Notes: generated by a model from the letters alone, not told the origin. A DNA stretch of 64,000 bases from Claveliimonas acetigenes (GCF_025567385.1 NZ_JAOQJU010000001.1:1-64000), one strand, 5' to 3'. Positions 15,996-25,196 are shown, counted from the stretch's first letter. Numbers and translations are program-made.

Positions 15996-16310
15996 TTAGT
16001 TTATGAATTTTACGGCAGTTCCGTATGCCATGATCTCAGCGGCTCCCTGTACGACTGTGCTGGAGGCATAGCGGATATTTACTACTGCATCAGCGCCCAT
16101 AGCGGCAGCGTCCTCTGCCATGCGTTTCGTTGCGGTAGCCCTTGCTTCATTCATCATTTCTGTGTAAGAAGTAAGTTCGCCGCCTACCAGAGTTTTGAAG
16201 CTGTTCATAATATCTTTCCCAATATGTACGGACTGAATCATAGTTCCTCTTACCAGTCCGATCATTTCAAATTTTTTCCCTTCAATATAATCTGTGTTTA
16301 CCAGAATCAT
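15996..16310 (-). CDS. YbjQ/UPF0145 family protein
   Basis: The 104-residue protein matches the YbjQ (DUF74) family: GRVRGTMIQS-like start (LVRGTMIQSVHIGKDI), LVGGELTSYTEMM, ARATATKRM, and the ADAVVNIRYASS strand. Members form pentamers and have been linked to heavy metals, without proven chemistry. AGGAGGTC precedes the ATG. Its promoter has a palindrome at the start site. Confidence 0.88.
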   Translation of the reverse strand: MILVNTDYIEGKKFEMIGLVRGTMIQSVHIGKDIMNSFKTLVGGELTSYTEMMNEARATATKRMAEDAAAMGADAVVNIRYASSTVVQGAAEIMAYGTAVKFIN

Positions 16311-16324
16311 AATCTGACCTCCTT

Positions 16325-16346
16325 TTGTATTATTTAATTAATACAA
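16325..16346. promoter_or_regulatory. Palindromic operator candidate at ybjQ-like promoter
   Basis: TTGTATTA and TAATACAA form a perfect 8-bp inverted repeat with a 6-base centre directly downstream of the -10. That is the position of a repressor site covering the start point. Confidence 0.5.
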
Positions 16347-16374
16347 TTATATACCTGTCACTTATAAATTACAA
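16346..16374 (-). promoter_or_regulatory. Promoter of ybjQ-like gene
   Basis: Read on the minus strand, TTGTAA (16374-16369) and TATAAT (16351-16346) are separated by 17 bases, 36 bases before the start. Confidence 0.7.
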
Positions 16375-16475
16375 GTTTTTTTTCGTTTATTGTGGGAATG
16401 AATAAAAAAGAGAGTTACCATTCACGGCAACCCACCAGCATGCAGATTGTTATCTATACAAGAAGGAGGTTCACT

Positions 16476-17378
16476 ATGGGAAAGAAAATGACGAAAGCAC
16501 AGATAAAACAGTTTCAAAGCGTACTAATGAATAATGAACAAAGTACCGCTACCATACAAAAATATCTTCGTGATGTGAAAGCTTTTTGGACTTTTGCCGG
16601 AGATGAGACTGTAACAAAGGAAACGGTGATTCAGTATAAGCGGTATTTGCAAGAAAATTATAAGCCTTCCAGCGTTAATTCTATGTTGGCCGCTATCAAT
16701 AGTTTTTTTCGGGTAATGGGCTGGTTTGAGTGCGTGGTAAAGACACTGAAGGTGCAGCGGCAGGCATTTCGTTCCAGAGAACGGGAGCTGACAAGGGAAG
16801 AATATTTTCGCCTTTTGAAAGCGGCGAAAGACAAAGAAAATATCCGGTTGTATTTGCTGATGCAAACTCTTTGTTCTACAGGTATCCGTGTCAGTGAGCT
16901 GCCATTTATTACGGTGGAAGCGGTCAGGAGCGGAAGGGCAGCAGTTTGCCTGAAAGGAAAAAACCGGATAGTTTTGCTTCCTGCGAATCTGTGTAGGGAG
17001 CTGCTCCGTTATGCAAGGAAGAAAGGGATAAAGAAGGGAAGCATCTTTGTAACCAGAAGCGGCAGACCGATGGATCGGAGCAACATTCTGCATGAGATGA
17101 AGAATCTGTGTCCGGAAGCAGGTGTGGAACGGAACAAGGTATTTCCCCATAACCTGCGGCATCTGTTTGCCTGTCTCTTTTATAAGGCAGAAAAAGACCT
17201 GAGCCGCCTGGCAGATTTGCTGGGTCATTCCAATATCAATACTACAAGAATTTATACTTGTGTTAGTGGTAATGAGCAGGAGCGTCAGATTGAGAACCTG
17301 GGGTTGGTGTTGACGGAAAAAAAACCACATAATGTCCGTTATGTGGTGTGGATGAAGAGAAGTGGGGAAATATCTTGA
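16476..17378 (+). CDS. Tyrosine recombinase (XerC/D-like integrase)
   Basis: The 300-residue protein has a SAM-like N-terminal DNA-binding domain (about 10-90) and a catalytic domain with the complete tyrosine-recombinase set: Arg138 (STGIRVSE), Lys162 region, His226 and Arg229 (HNLRH), His251 (LLGHSN) and the nucleophile Tyr260 (RIYT). It begins at an ATG with AAGGAGG upstream. It is the first gene of the pilus locus, followed after 13 bases by a coiled-coil gene. It may act on a local site (phase variation), or be a domesticated remnant of the element that brought the locus. Confidence 0.9.
   Translation: MGKKMTKAQIKQFQSVLMNNEQSTATIQKYLRDVKAFWTFAGDETVTKETVIQYKRYLQENYKPSSVNSMLAAINSFFRVMGWFECVVKTLKVQRQAFRSRERELTREEYFRLLKAAKDKENIRLYLLMQTLCSTGIRVSELPFITVEAVRSGRAAVCLKGKNRIVLLPANLCRELLRYARKKGIKKGSIFVTRSGRPMDRSNILHEMKNLCPEAGVERNKVFPHNLRHLFACLFYKAEKDLSRLADLLGHSNINTTRIYTCVSGNEQERQIENLGLVLTEKKPHNVRYVVWMKRSGEIS
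17325..17346. repeat. Palindrome inside the recombinase 3' end
   Basis: CCACATAA (17325-17332) and TTATGTGG (17339-17346) are perfect reverse complements around a 6-base centre, lying in the last codons of the recombinase gene after a run of eight A. The size and spacing resemble a recombinase core site; alternatively it is chance within coding DNA. Confidence 0.5.
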
Positions 17379-17391
17379 GGAGAGATAAACA

Positions 17392-17658
17392 ATGACAGAT
17401 AAGGAACTGAAGCGCCTGAGTCGTGCGGAACTTTTAGAACTGCTTTTGACACAGATGGAAGAGAATGAAAAATTAAGAAAGCAGCTTCGGAAGGCACAGG
17501 CTGCCCTGAGAGACCGAAGAATTGAGATAGAGAATGCAGGGAGTATGGCAGAAGCGGCTCTTCGGCTTACTTGTATATTTGAAGATGCAGATCGGGCGGC
17601 AAGGCTGTATCTGGAAAATATTCAGCGGATGGCCCGCAAGGGTGGTGAAGAGCTATGA
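17392..17658 (+). CDS. Small coiled-coil protein of pilus locus
   Basis: The 88-residue, highly charged helical protein starts TDKELKRLSRAELLELLLTQ and continues as a heptad-rich coil (about 20-50). It has no signal peptide, so it is cytoplasmic. Its stop overlaps the signal peptidase start (ATGA at 17655), so the two are translated together. The function is unknown. The same arrangement between a recombinase and a signal peptidase is, to my knowledge, common in pilus loci of related gut Firmicutes, but I cannot verify that here. Confidence 0.7.
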   Translation: MTDKELKRLSRAELLELLLTQMEENEKLRKQLRKAQAALRDRRIEIENAGSMAEAALRLTCIFEDADRAARLYLENIQRMARKGGEEL

Positions 17659-18287
17659 CTGGCAGGAGGTTCACGGGATGCCTCCGGAAAAAAAGAAAGA
17701 AAAACCGGACAAAGATTCCGGAATCTATGCCTACGGCAGATCAGGTCCGGGCAGAGCTTGCACGGGAGCGAGGACGTCTCCGCTATGGACAGATCCTTCG
17801 AAGCACGCTGTTTACCTTTGTAGTAGCGGCAGCGGCAGCAGTCCTTGTTGCAGTACTGGTAATGCCGGTTTTGCGGATTTATGGCAGTTCTATGAATCCG
17901 ACGTTGACGGAAGGGGAAATTGTGGTTTCGGTTAAGGGGGCAGATTTTGAGCAGGGAGACCTGATTGCTTTCTATTTGGGAAATAAAATCCTGGTTAAGA
18001 GATATATAGCAGGTTCCGGACAGTGGGTAGACATTGATGAAGAGGGAAATGTCTATGTGGATAAAAAGCCGCTGGAAGAGCCGTATCTGACCCAAAAGGC
18101 ACTGGGGGAGTGTGATCTAGATCTGCCATATCAGGTTCCGGAGGGAAGAATATTTGTAATGGGAGATCATCGTTCTACTTCGGTGGACTCTCGCAGCAAG
18201 ACAGTGGGCTGTGTCGCTGACGAACAGATTGTAGGTAAGATCGTATTCCGGGTCTGGCCGTTGAGTGAATTCGGAACGGTGAAATAG
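17655..18287 (+). CDS. Signal peptidase I
   Basis: The 210-residue protein has a cytoplasmic basic N terminus, one membrane helix (about 50-73) and the S26 catalytic domain. GSSMNPT holds the Ser nucleophile at residue 79, KILVKRY holds the general-base Lys at 115, and GDHRSTSVDSR is box E. It cleaves signal peptides of exported proteins. Its position directly upstream of the pilins suggests a dedicated enzyme for them, as known for SipA/LepA-like proteins in streptococcal pilus islands. Confidence 0.92.
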   Translation: MTGRRFTGCLRKKRKKNRTKIPESMPTADQVRAELARERGRLRYGQILRSTLFTFVVAAAAAVLVAVLVMPVLRIYGSSMNPTLTEGEIVVSVKGADFEQGDLIAFYLGNKILVKRYIAGSGQWVDIDEEGNVYVDKKPLEEPYLTQKALGECDLDLPYQVPEGRIFVMGDHRSTSVDSRSKTVGCVADEQIVGKIVFRVWPLSEFGTVK

Positions 18288-18306
18288 AGAGGATGGTGAG
18301 AAACAA

Positions 18307-21021
18307 ATGAAAAGAAAATGGCGGATGATTGTGGCTTTTTTGTCGGCTTTCGTGGTATTTTGTACGACATATGCTTTGATTTTGCCGGCCATTACATTGG
18401 AAAATCAGGAACTTCATACACATTCAGAGGCTTGCTATGACGAGAATGGCGCGCTGATCTGTGGTTTGTCAGAGACAGATACGAAACGGCTGATGGGGTA
18501 CGCGTCAGAGACCGGGAACGGAAGAGTTATTATTACGGTTTCAAAAGGAGGTCTGGTTGTACAACCGGATCCTGTTTCGGGGGAGTATGAAATTTTTGCC
18601 GGTAAGACATATAATGTGGATGTTGCCTATAACGGTTTAAAGATTGACCCTGGCAAATATTACGTTACTTTTACTTCTGTTGCAAATATTAGCTTGGATC
18701 AGAGGGGAACGCTGCTGCTGGAAGCAAATACCGGGGAAATGGCAGATGTGGGAAGCTGGTATTTTCAGGAGAACGAGGATGGGACGGTATGGCTGATATT
18801 TGATATTAATGACAGGATACAGTCCTTCTCCCATATCGATTTGGTTGCTGATGTGGTGTGCCAATTTGATTATATAGATAAACCGTTGGAATTTGACGGA
18901 ATCATCAAAGTTAATTTGAAATATAACGAGAATACTTCAAAAACTGTGGTGAATAAGTGGGCAAGAAGTACACAGGATCAGCCGGGTAAGATTAAGTGGG
19001 GTACGGAAATCTACGGGAATTCACAGTCTGAAATTACTGGAAACCTGCTGACGGATACCATTTCGGGCGGAAATCATTATTATACAGAAGATGATATGGA
19101 GAGGGGGATTGCATTTGAGGCAACCTGGTATGATGGGAATTTTGATGATCCGAACAATAGAGGGGAAAGTCACACCTGGACGGTAACGAAGGATACGCCG
19201 GGATTGACATGGACAGAAGACGGCTGGAATTACATTATGCCGGAAAAAGTCCAATGTACAAAATGTAAGAAAGAGATTACTCTCGGCAATGATAATTGGC
19301 TGTATTATTTTGCCTATACAAGCACGATGGGGGAATCAGATAAGGATTATGGGAACAAAGCGTCCATTGACGGCAGTGAAGACACCGGAATCCTGGAGGC
19401 TGTTCCCTCAGAGAGCACGGGAGTAATTGTAAAAACTGCCGAATATAAAAATAATGGAACCGACAAATCTGATGATGAAATTGAGTGGACGATCAAGACG
19501 ACGATTTTCGGTAAACAGAAAGGAGAATATGATTATTATTGGCATCTTTGGGATGCGATGACTGTCGATGTGGCGAAAAGAAGCGATCCCCTGCATAATG
19601 GCTTGGATCAGGCAGCCGTAACAGCGGCAATTAACGGAGAATCGTTTCCGGTGCCGGAGATAAGTAAGGCAACTGCTGATGATCGGATTTGCTGGGAATG
19701 CAGCTGGACCGAAACATCCGAAGGCGGTGTTGCATCAAAACGGGAAATTGCTTTGTATAGCCGATGTAATTGTACAGAAGATACTTGTTCACGGTGGATG
19801 GACGGGAAATGTCAGGATAAAGAGGAGAATGGATTTTGCCACTGCTGGTGTTTTAAGGATGATGTAGAGCTTACTTTTATCTATAGAACAGAGGTTGGGA
19901 CATTGGTTGAGGACTATACGGATCAAGGTACTCAGGTTTCTAACAATGTCCAATTGAATAATGTGTATTTCCCAAATGGAGTGAAGAAATCGCGAAATAT
20001 CGATTCGTCCGGAGCAAGAGTTCCTTTGTCCGGTGTTTTCTCCAAAGGATTAACCGATCTTCCGGATGGAGATAATGATTATAAAGCAGAATACACGATT
20101 ACGGTTAATGAGATGATGGAAGACCTTGCGCCACTTCAGTCGCTTGTTATTGATGATACGATGACCTCAACATTGGCATTCCTGCCGGATACGATGAAAA
20201 TCTATAAAGAAGATGCCAAAGGCATAAAAGAACAGGTGCCTTCAGAACAATATACATTGAGTTACCGTCCGAATGAGAAAAATGAAGAGACGGGTGAGCT
20301 GGAAAACCTTCTTAAGATAACATTGCAGGCAGAGGCGCTGGGACCCTATAAATATACGTTGGTTTATCAGGCCGGAGTCAGTGGGGGAAACGCGCACTAT
20401 ACTTACAGCAATAAAGCTTCAATCAAACTTTCCGGACAGACCTATGATGTTGGTGGTACAGAATACAGAGTCCCGGCTGCGGCAATTAGCGGCCAGAGCT
20501 ATGGCGCAACGGTGTACAAGTTTGACAGTGATACCGGATTACCGCTTAGAGGAGCTGAATTTGGTTTATATAAAGTGATAGATGGGCAGGAAGACGGCGA
20601 GCTATTACATACATATACTACCGACAGCAGCGGTATCGTTCAGGTGGAAACAAATACACAAGAGGGTGTCGGCGTTTTCCTGGAAACGCATGTGTTATAT
20701 TACCTGAAGGAGGAAAAAGCACCGGATGGATATCAGCTGGACGATACCAAGCATTATTTTTGGTTCTGCGATAATGAAGATTCTGATTCGTGCAGTAAGT
20801 CGGCTGAATTTGGAGGTTCGCAGTATAATGGGCAATGTATTTATACATTTGAAACAAATCCTACAATATACGATATCCGGATTTCAAACAAATCAATTTC
20901 AAATGCATATGAACTTCCGGAGACCGGAGGCCCGGGTACAACAATATTATATATTGGTGCCTTGCTGATTATGATATCAGCAGCCATTATATTATATAAA
21001 AATCAAAAAAGAAAGGAATGA
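18307..21021 (+). CDS. Large LPxTG surface protein, probable pilus tip adhesin
   Basis: The 904-residue protein has a signal peptide (residues 1-30, ending near ALILPA), then HTHSEACY, a motif common in large clostridial surface proteins. A long beta-rich region follows, with a Cys-rich segment (about 461-516, nine Cys) and a CTKC pair near 317. Next is a Cna_B/SpaA domain (about 735-830) with GAEFGLY and the E-box-like YYLKEEKAPDGYQL. The sorting signal LPETG is at 870-874, followed by a membrane helix and a basic tail. It is the largest, first pilin gene and so likely the tip subunit. Ligand unknown. Confidence 0.85.
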   Translation: MKRKWRMIVAFLSAFVVFCTTYALILPAITLENQELHTHSEACYDENGALICGLSETDTKRLMGYASETGNGRVIITVSKGGLVVQPDPVSGEYEIFAGKTYNVDVAYNGLKIDPGKYYVTFTSVANISLDQRGTLLLEANTGEMADVGSWYFQENEDGTVWLIFDINDRIQSFSHIDLVADVVCQFDYIDKPLEFDGIIKVNLKYNENTSKTVVNKWARSTQDQPGKIKWGTEIYGNSQSEITGNLLTDTISGGNHYYTEDDMERGIAFEATWYDGNFDDPNNRGESHTWTVTKDTPGLTWTEDGWNYIMPEKVQCTKCKKEITLGNDNWLYYFAYTSTMGESDKDYGNKASIDGSEDTGILEAVPSESTGVIVKTAEYKNNGTDKSDDEIEWTIKTTIFGKQKGEYDYYWHLWDAMTVDVAKRSDPLHNGLDQAAVTAAINGESFPVPEISKATADDRICWECSWTETSEGGVASKREIALYSRCNCTEDTCSRWMDGKCQDKEENGFCHCWCFKDDVELTFIYRTEVGTLVEDYTDQGTQVSNNVQLNNVYFPNGVKKSRNIDSSGARVPLSGVFSKGLTDLPDGDNDYKAEYTITVNEMMEDLAPLQSLVIDDTMTSTLAFLPDTMKIYKEDAKGIKEQVPSEQYTLSYRPNEKNEETGELENLLKITLQAEALGPYKYTLVYQAGVSGGNAHYTYSNKASIKLSGQTYDVGGTEYRVPAAAISGQSYGATVYKFDSDTGLPLRGAEFGLYKVIDGQEDGELLHTYTTDSSGIVQVETNTQEGVGVFLETHVLYYLKEEKAPDGYQLDDTKHYFWFCDNEDSDSCSKSAEFGGSQYNGQCIYTFETNPTIYDIRISNKSISNAYELPETGGPGTTILYIGALLIMISAAIILYKNQKRKE

Positions 21022-21025
21022 AAAG

Positions 21026-22639
21026 ATGATGAAATATGGGAAGAAATGGATTAGTTGTTTATTAGTTCTGGTTCTGGCTTTTGCCATGGGCAGTACAGCA
21101 TTTGCAACAACGGTTGAAGTGAGCGGTGATAAGGATAATTTGTTGGCAGATCACACTTTTGAAGCTTATCAGGTTTTTAAAGGGGATGAATCAGATGGTG
21201 TGCTGTCTAATGTTGAATGGGGAACCGGTATCAATTCTAATGCTTTTTTAACTGCCTTGAAAGAAAATGGGGACTATGGCTTCCGGTTTTCTGATGATCC
21301 GAGTACTGGTCAGGTAAACGAGGAGTGTAAAACGGCCGCGGATGTAGCAGATGTATTGAGTAAAAATTCGACAGATGATGCATTAGTCCGAGCTGTCGCA
21401 GAAATTGCTTTTGAAAATAAGAGTGAGATTAAGACGCCCTTGAGTGTTGGCGAGAATACGTTGGAAGCTGGTTATTATCTTATTGTAGATACGACAGATG
21501 TGAGTGGAGAGAATAAGGTTCAAAATGCAGCATTGCTTCAGGTTGTGGGAGATGTTGTCCAAATCAATGTCAAGACAGATCGGCCTACGTTAGACAAACA
21601 GATTAAACATAATGAAACAGGTAGCTGGGGTGTTGTGGGAGATAATCAGATCGGTGATACAGTAGAGTTCCGTACAATTACTACGGTGCCTGATACGACC
21701 TATTATACGGCCTATACTTATACTATTACGGATACTATGTCCGAGGGTCTGACTTCCAATGTAAAAACGGCTGGTGATCTTAAGATTTTAGTAAATGATA
21801 CGACAAAACTGGATGCAGAATATTACAGCGTCGAAGCCGATGGGAATACTTTCAATCTGACAATCGACATTAAATCTGCGGTTGCAGCTAATGTTATGAG
21901 AGCCGGAGACAGTCTTTATACTTACTATTCTGGTGTTTTGAATGAAAATGCTAAGATTTATGATAATGGTAAAGAGGAGAATACCGCATACTTGACCTAC
22001 AGCAACGAGCCAAATGGCAGCGGCACTGGTAAAACACCGGAGGAGAAGGTCTATGACTGGACTTTTAAAATGGGGATTCATAAAGTGACAAAAAATGCAG
22101 ACGGTACGGATAAATCTTTGACAGGAGCAAAGTTTGTACTTTCAGAAAATAGTGGATTAGAAGTGAAAAATATGGGTCTTCAAGATGGTGTTCCTCAAAA
22201 TACGGATGGATTAATCGCTTTGATTGCTAACAGTGATGGTACTTATACAGTTCCACCTGCTGGTTATGTGGGAGAGCTTACTTATGTGATTGAAGCTGGC
22301 AGCGCCACAATTAACGGACTGGATGATGCGACAGATTATTATTTATATGAGACGAAAGCACCGGACGGTTATAATTTGCTGTCAGAGCCTGTTAAGTTCA
22401 CGATTACCGCTGCGTATACCGAAGATGGAAGCGCTCTATCAGACGGGAAGCCGACTGTAGTAGTTGGAACGGAAGCTTCATCTGCAACGCTTTCTGCAAG
22501 TATAGTAAATAAAGCCGGTTCGAATTTGCCTGAAACTGGAGGTACGGGAACAACTCTGTTTTACATAGTCGGTGGCATTCTGGTGATTGGCGCTGCAGTT
22601 TTGCTGATTACCAGGAAACGCATGAACTCTGAGAAGTAG
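21026..22639 (+). CDS. Pilus backbone (major) pilin, LPxTG
   Basis: The 537-residue protein has a signal peptide ending near STAFA-TT (residue 27). Lys183 in VQINVKTDRP aligns with the pilin-motif Lys that sortase joins to the next subunit. An isopeptide-forming D2-type domain follows, then a Cna_B domain with the E-box YYLYETKAPDGYNLL. The sorting signal LPETG is at 501-505, followed by a membrane helix and RKR tail. Length and domain order match backbone pilins such as SpaA or FimA. It lies directly before the class C sortase. Polymerisation on the cell surface is inferred from the family. Confidence 0.88.
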   Translation: MMKYGKKWISCLLVLVLAFAMGSTAFATTVEVSGDKDNLLADHTFEAYQVFKGDESDGVLSNVEWGTGINSNAFLTALKENGDYGFRFSDDPSTGQVNEECKTAADVADVLSKNSTDDALVRAVAEIAFENKSEIKTPLSVGENTLEAGYYLIVDTTDVSGENKVQNAALLQVVGDVVQINVKTDRPTLDKQIKHNETGSWGVVGDNQIGDTVEFRTITTVPDTTYYTAYTYTITDTMSEGLTSNVKTAGDLKILVNDTTKLDAEYYSVEADGNTFNLTIDIKSAVAANVMRAGDSLYTYYSGVLNENAKIYDNGKEENTAYLTYSNEPNGSGTGKTPEEKVYDWTFKMGIHKVTKNADGTDKSLTGAKFVLSENSGLEVKNMGLQDGVPQNTDGLIALIANSDGTYTVPPAGYVGELTYVIEAGSATINGLDDATDYYLYETKAPDGYNLLSEPVKFTITAAYTEDGSALSDGKPTVVVGTEASSATLSASIVNKAGSNLPETGGTGTTLFYIVGGILVIGAAVLLITRKRMNSEK

Positions 22640-22704
22640 ATTCTATGGTTTATGGAATGTTTTTCGCTGCGGCTTGAAGACCGCAGCGGCAAGGAGAACC
22701 CTGC

Positions 22705-23532
22705 ATGAAGAAAAGAAGACTTTCTACTATTATTTTAATACTGCTTTTTCTCGCAGGGCTGTCTTTGCTGCTGTATCCTACCGTCAGCAATTATTGGAAT
22801 TCCCTGCATCAGACCGAAGCGATTGCTGAGTATACCGGACAAGTGGAGGATCTGGATAGTGACAGGTGTGAGCAGCTTTGGGCTGAGGCTGAAAGCTATA
22901 ACCAATCTCTGCGGCAGAAAGAAGACCGCTATCATCTGTCTGAGAAAGAACAGGAAGAATACGAAAGACTGTTGAATGTTTCAGATAATGGGATCATTGG
23001 TTATATAGAGATTCCTGTGATAGACTGTTTGCTCCCTGTCTATCATGGAACTGATGAAGCGGTGCTGCAGATTGCTTTGGGGCATATTGCGGGGACGTCC
23101 CTCCCGACAGGCGGCAGGGGAACTCACTGTGTTATCTCCGGGCATCGGGGTCTGCCGTCTGCCAGGTTGCTTACCGATTTGGACAAACTGGTGGAGGGAG
23201 ATGAGTTTATCTTACATGTGCTGGATAAGATATTGACTTATGAGGTGGATCAGATTCTGATTGTGGAGCCTCAGGAACTGGATGCCTTGGAAATTGAGGA
23301 GGATAAAGATTATTGTACGCTGGTGACCTGTACACCCTATGGAGTTAACACACATCGGCTGTTGGTGCGGGGACACCGGGTGGCGAACCGGGAAGAGTCC
23401 AGTGCCGTTCGGGTAACGGCCGATGCCATGCAGATTGAATCGGTAGTTGTGGCTTCTCTGGCAGCAGTACCTATATTATTGATCTTATTAATTATTCTGC
23501 TGCTGTCGGGGCGGCGCAGGAAGAAATCATGA
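22705..23532 (+). CDS. srtC: Class C (pilus-polymerising) sortase
   Basis: The 275-residue protein has an N-terminal membrane helix (about 8-27) and a sortase domain with catalytic His147 (SGHRGLPSARLLTDLD), Cys209 (TLVTCTPYGVNTHR) and Arg218. A C-terminal second membrane helix (about 245-267) is typical of class C. The usual DP-aromatic lid is not evident at the expected place. It links pilin subunits through the threonine of LPxTG and the pilin lysine. An AAGGAG site precedes it. Confidence 0.92.
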   Translation: MKKRRLSTIILILLFLAGLSLLLYPTVSNYWNSLHQTEAIAEYTGQVEDLDSDRCEQLWAEAESYNQSLRQKEDRYHLSEKEQEEYERLLNVSDNGIIGYIEIPVIDCLLPVYHGTDEAVLQIALGHIAGTSLPTGGRGTHCVISGHRGLPSARLLTDLDKLVEGDEFILHVLDKILTYEVDQILIVEPQELDALEIEEDKDYCTLVTCTPYGVNTHRLLVRGHRVANREESSAVRVTADAMQIESVVVASLAAVPILLILLIILLLSGRRRKKS

Positions 23533-23542
23533 GGTGATGCAA

Positions 23543-24514
23543 ATGAAAACAAGAAAATCTGTTGTAATCCTGCTGCTCAGTATTTTGGCGGCGCTGCGAT
23601 TCTTTCCGACGCAGGCTATGGCAGCGGACAGAATGGATCCGGGACAGGAGGTGAGCCTGACCTTGTCTTATCTGGATGAAGGAATTCCCCTGGCAGGGGC
23701 GGAATTTGACCTGCATTTGATAGCGACAGTGGATGACTATGGTGAACTTACAATTTCGGAAACATTCCGGCAGTTCAATGTGGATATCCGTGGTGAAAAT
23801 GATGATGCATGGAAGGCGTTAGCTTCCACTCTGGAAGGATTCGTTCTTCGGGACAAAATTACGCCTGTGGACAGCGGAAGCACCAATGAACAGGGAACGC
23901 TGGTATTTCCCCGGCAGGGTGGCCGGTTGGCGTGGGGACTCTATCTGGTGCAGGGACATCGCCATATTCAGGGAGGCTATGTCTATGATGCTGCGCCTTT
24001 CGTGGTAATGCTTCCATCCTGGGACAGGGAGGTAAATGAATGGGTTTATGATGTAACAGTAAATCCTAAGTATAGTTCCCAGCCGGAGTCTGATGATAGG
24101 ATTACCCGCAAGGTGCTGAAAGTATGGAAGGACGAGGGAAATGAGAAGAGTCGGCCGGAAGAGGTCATTGTACAGCTGCTGCAAGATGGTGCGGTCTATG
24201 ATACCGTGGCGTTGAACGCTGCAAATAACTGGCGGTATACCTGGGAGAACCTGGATGGCAATTCCAGGTGGACTATGGTGGAAAAAGAGATGGACGATTA
24301 TACCGTTACTGTGACAAGAGAGGGTGTTACTTTTGTTGTAACAAATACGTATACCGGGGATACACCTGCGGCGCCGCCCGGCAAACCTGCCGAACCGAAG
24401 CTGCCTCAGACCGGGCAGCTTTGGTGGCCGGTTCCGTTTCTGCTGGCAGTTGGCATCTTGCTGGTGCTGATTGGTCTGATTTGCCGCAGAGGTATCGAAA
24501 ATGAAGAAAGGTAA
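23543..24514 (+). CDS. Ancillary pilin with Cna_B domain, LPQTG anchor
   Basis: The 323-residue protein has a signal peptide (cleavage near AMAA-DR), an N-terminal beta domain with GAEFDLHL, and a Cna_B domain (about 185-265) with KVWKDEGNEKSRPEEVIVQLL and FVVTNTYTG. The sorting signal LPQTG is at 287-291, followed by a hydrophobic helix and a short tail. AGGTGA spaced six bases makes the ATG at 23543 the best start, although GTG 23534 and ATG 23537 are also in frame. It is likely the minor or base pilin joining the fibre to the wall. Confidence 0.82.
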   Translation: MKTRKSVVILLLSILAALRFFPTQAMAADRMDPGQEVSLTLSYLDEGIPLAGAEFDLHLIATVDDYGELTISETFRQFNVDIRGENDDAWKALASTLEGFVLRDKITPVDSGSTNEQGTLVFPRQGGRLAWGLYLVQGHRHIQGGYVYDAAPFVVMLPSWDREVNEWVYDVTVNPKYSSQPESDDRITRKVLKVWKDEGNEKSRPEEVIVQLLQDGAVYDTVALNAANNWRYTWENLDGNSRWTMVEKEMDDYTVTVTREGVTFVVTNTYTGDTPAAPPGKPAEPKLPQTGQLWWPVPFLLAVGILLVLIGLICRRGIENEER

Positions 24515-25103
24515 ATCTTTGATTTTTCTAGGACTGCTGCTGATTGTGGCTGCCCTTTCCCTTGTTGTTTACAATCTGTATGATGAGAGGCGGGCAGCAG
24601 ATGCTGTAGACCAGGCAATGCAGGAGCTCCCTGCTAAAATGCAGGATATTATCTCTGGCGAAGATGCTACAGAGGTTCCGGATTATCTACTCAATCCTAA
24701 CATGGATATGCCGGTGAAAACTGTTCATGGAGTGGACATTGTGGGGATTCTGAACATTCCGGGCCTGGAACTGGAACTGCCGGTTATCAGCCGGTGGAGT
24801 TATTCCAATCTGAAATCTGCGCCTTGTCGGTATGCCGGGAGCGTCTATCTGAACAATCTGATCCTCTGCGGACATAATTACCGCTCCCATTTCGGCAGCC
24901 TGAAAAACTTGCAGGAGGGTGATATTGTTATCTTTACAGACATGGATGGCAATGAGTTTGTTTATGAAATTACACTTCTGGAAACGCTGTCTTCTTCCGA
25001 CGTGGAAGGTATGGAGAACGGTGATTGGGATCTGACCTTATTTACCTGTACCATTGGAGGGTCTTACCGGATAACGGTGCGCTGTGAATTGATACCGGAA
25101 TAG
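24501..25103 (+). CDS. Second sortase of the pilus locus
   Basis: The 200-residue protein has one N-terminal membrane helix (about 7-25) and a compact sortase domain with His125 (LCGHNYRSHF), Cys183 (TLFTCT) and Arg190. It lacks the C-terminal membrane helix of class C and is shorter, so it is closer to class D or housekeeping-type enzymes. It overlaps the ancillary pilin by 14 bases, so translation is coupled. It probably attaches the finished pilus, or its LPQTG base subunit, to the cell wall. Confidence 0.85.
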   Translation: MKKGKSLIFLGLLLIVAALSLVVYNLYDERRAADAVDQAMQELPAKMQDIISGEDATEVPDYLLNPNMDMPVKTVHGVDIVGILNIPGLELELPVISRWSYSNLKSAPCRYAGSVYLNNLILCGHNYRSHFGSLKNLQEGDIVIFTDMDGNEFVYEITLLETLSSSDVEGMENGDWDLTLFTCTIGGSYRITVRCELIPE

Positions 25104-25153
25104 AAAGTGGTACGGAACTTCTGAAATTGAAAAAATTGCATTGCAAAATTAAG

Positions 25154-25192
25154 AAAAGGCATGGATTCCGCTTTCAGGAGTCCATGCCTTTT
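25154..25192. terminator. Terminator between pilus operon and tRNA-Pro
   Basis: A perfect 12-bp stem (AAAAGGCATGGA / TCCATGCCTTTT) with a 15-base loop serves the pilus operon on the plus strand and the tRNA on the minus strand. Confidence 0.85.
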
Positions 25193-25196
25193 CGAA

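Noticed and set aside
16524..17330. 268-codon open frame opposite the recombinase
   Set aside because: The recombinase frame has a complete catalytic set. The antisense product shows no motif.
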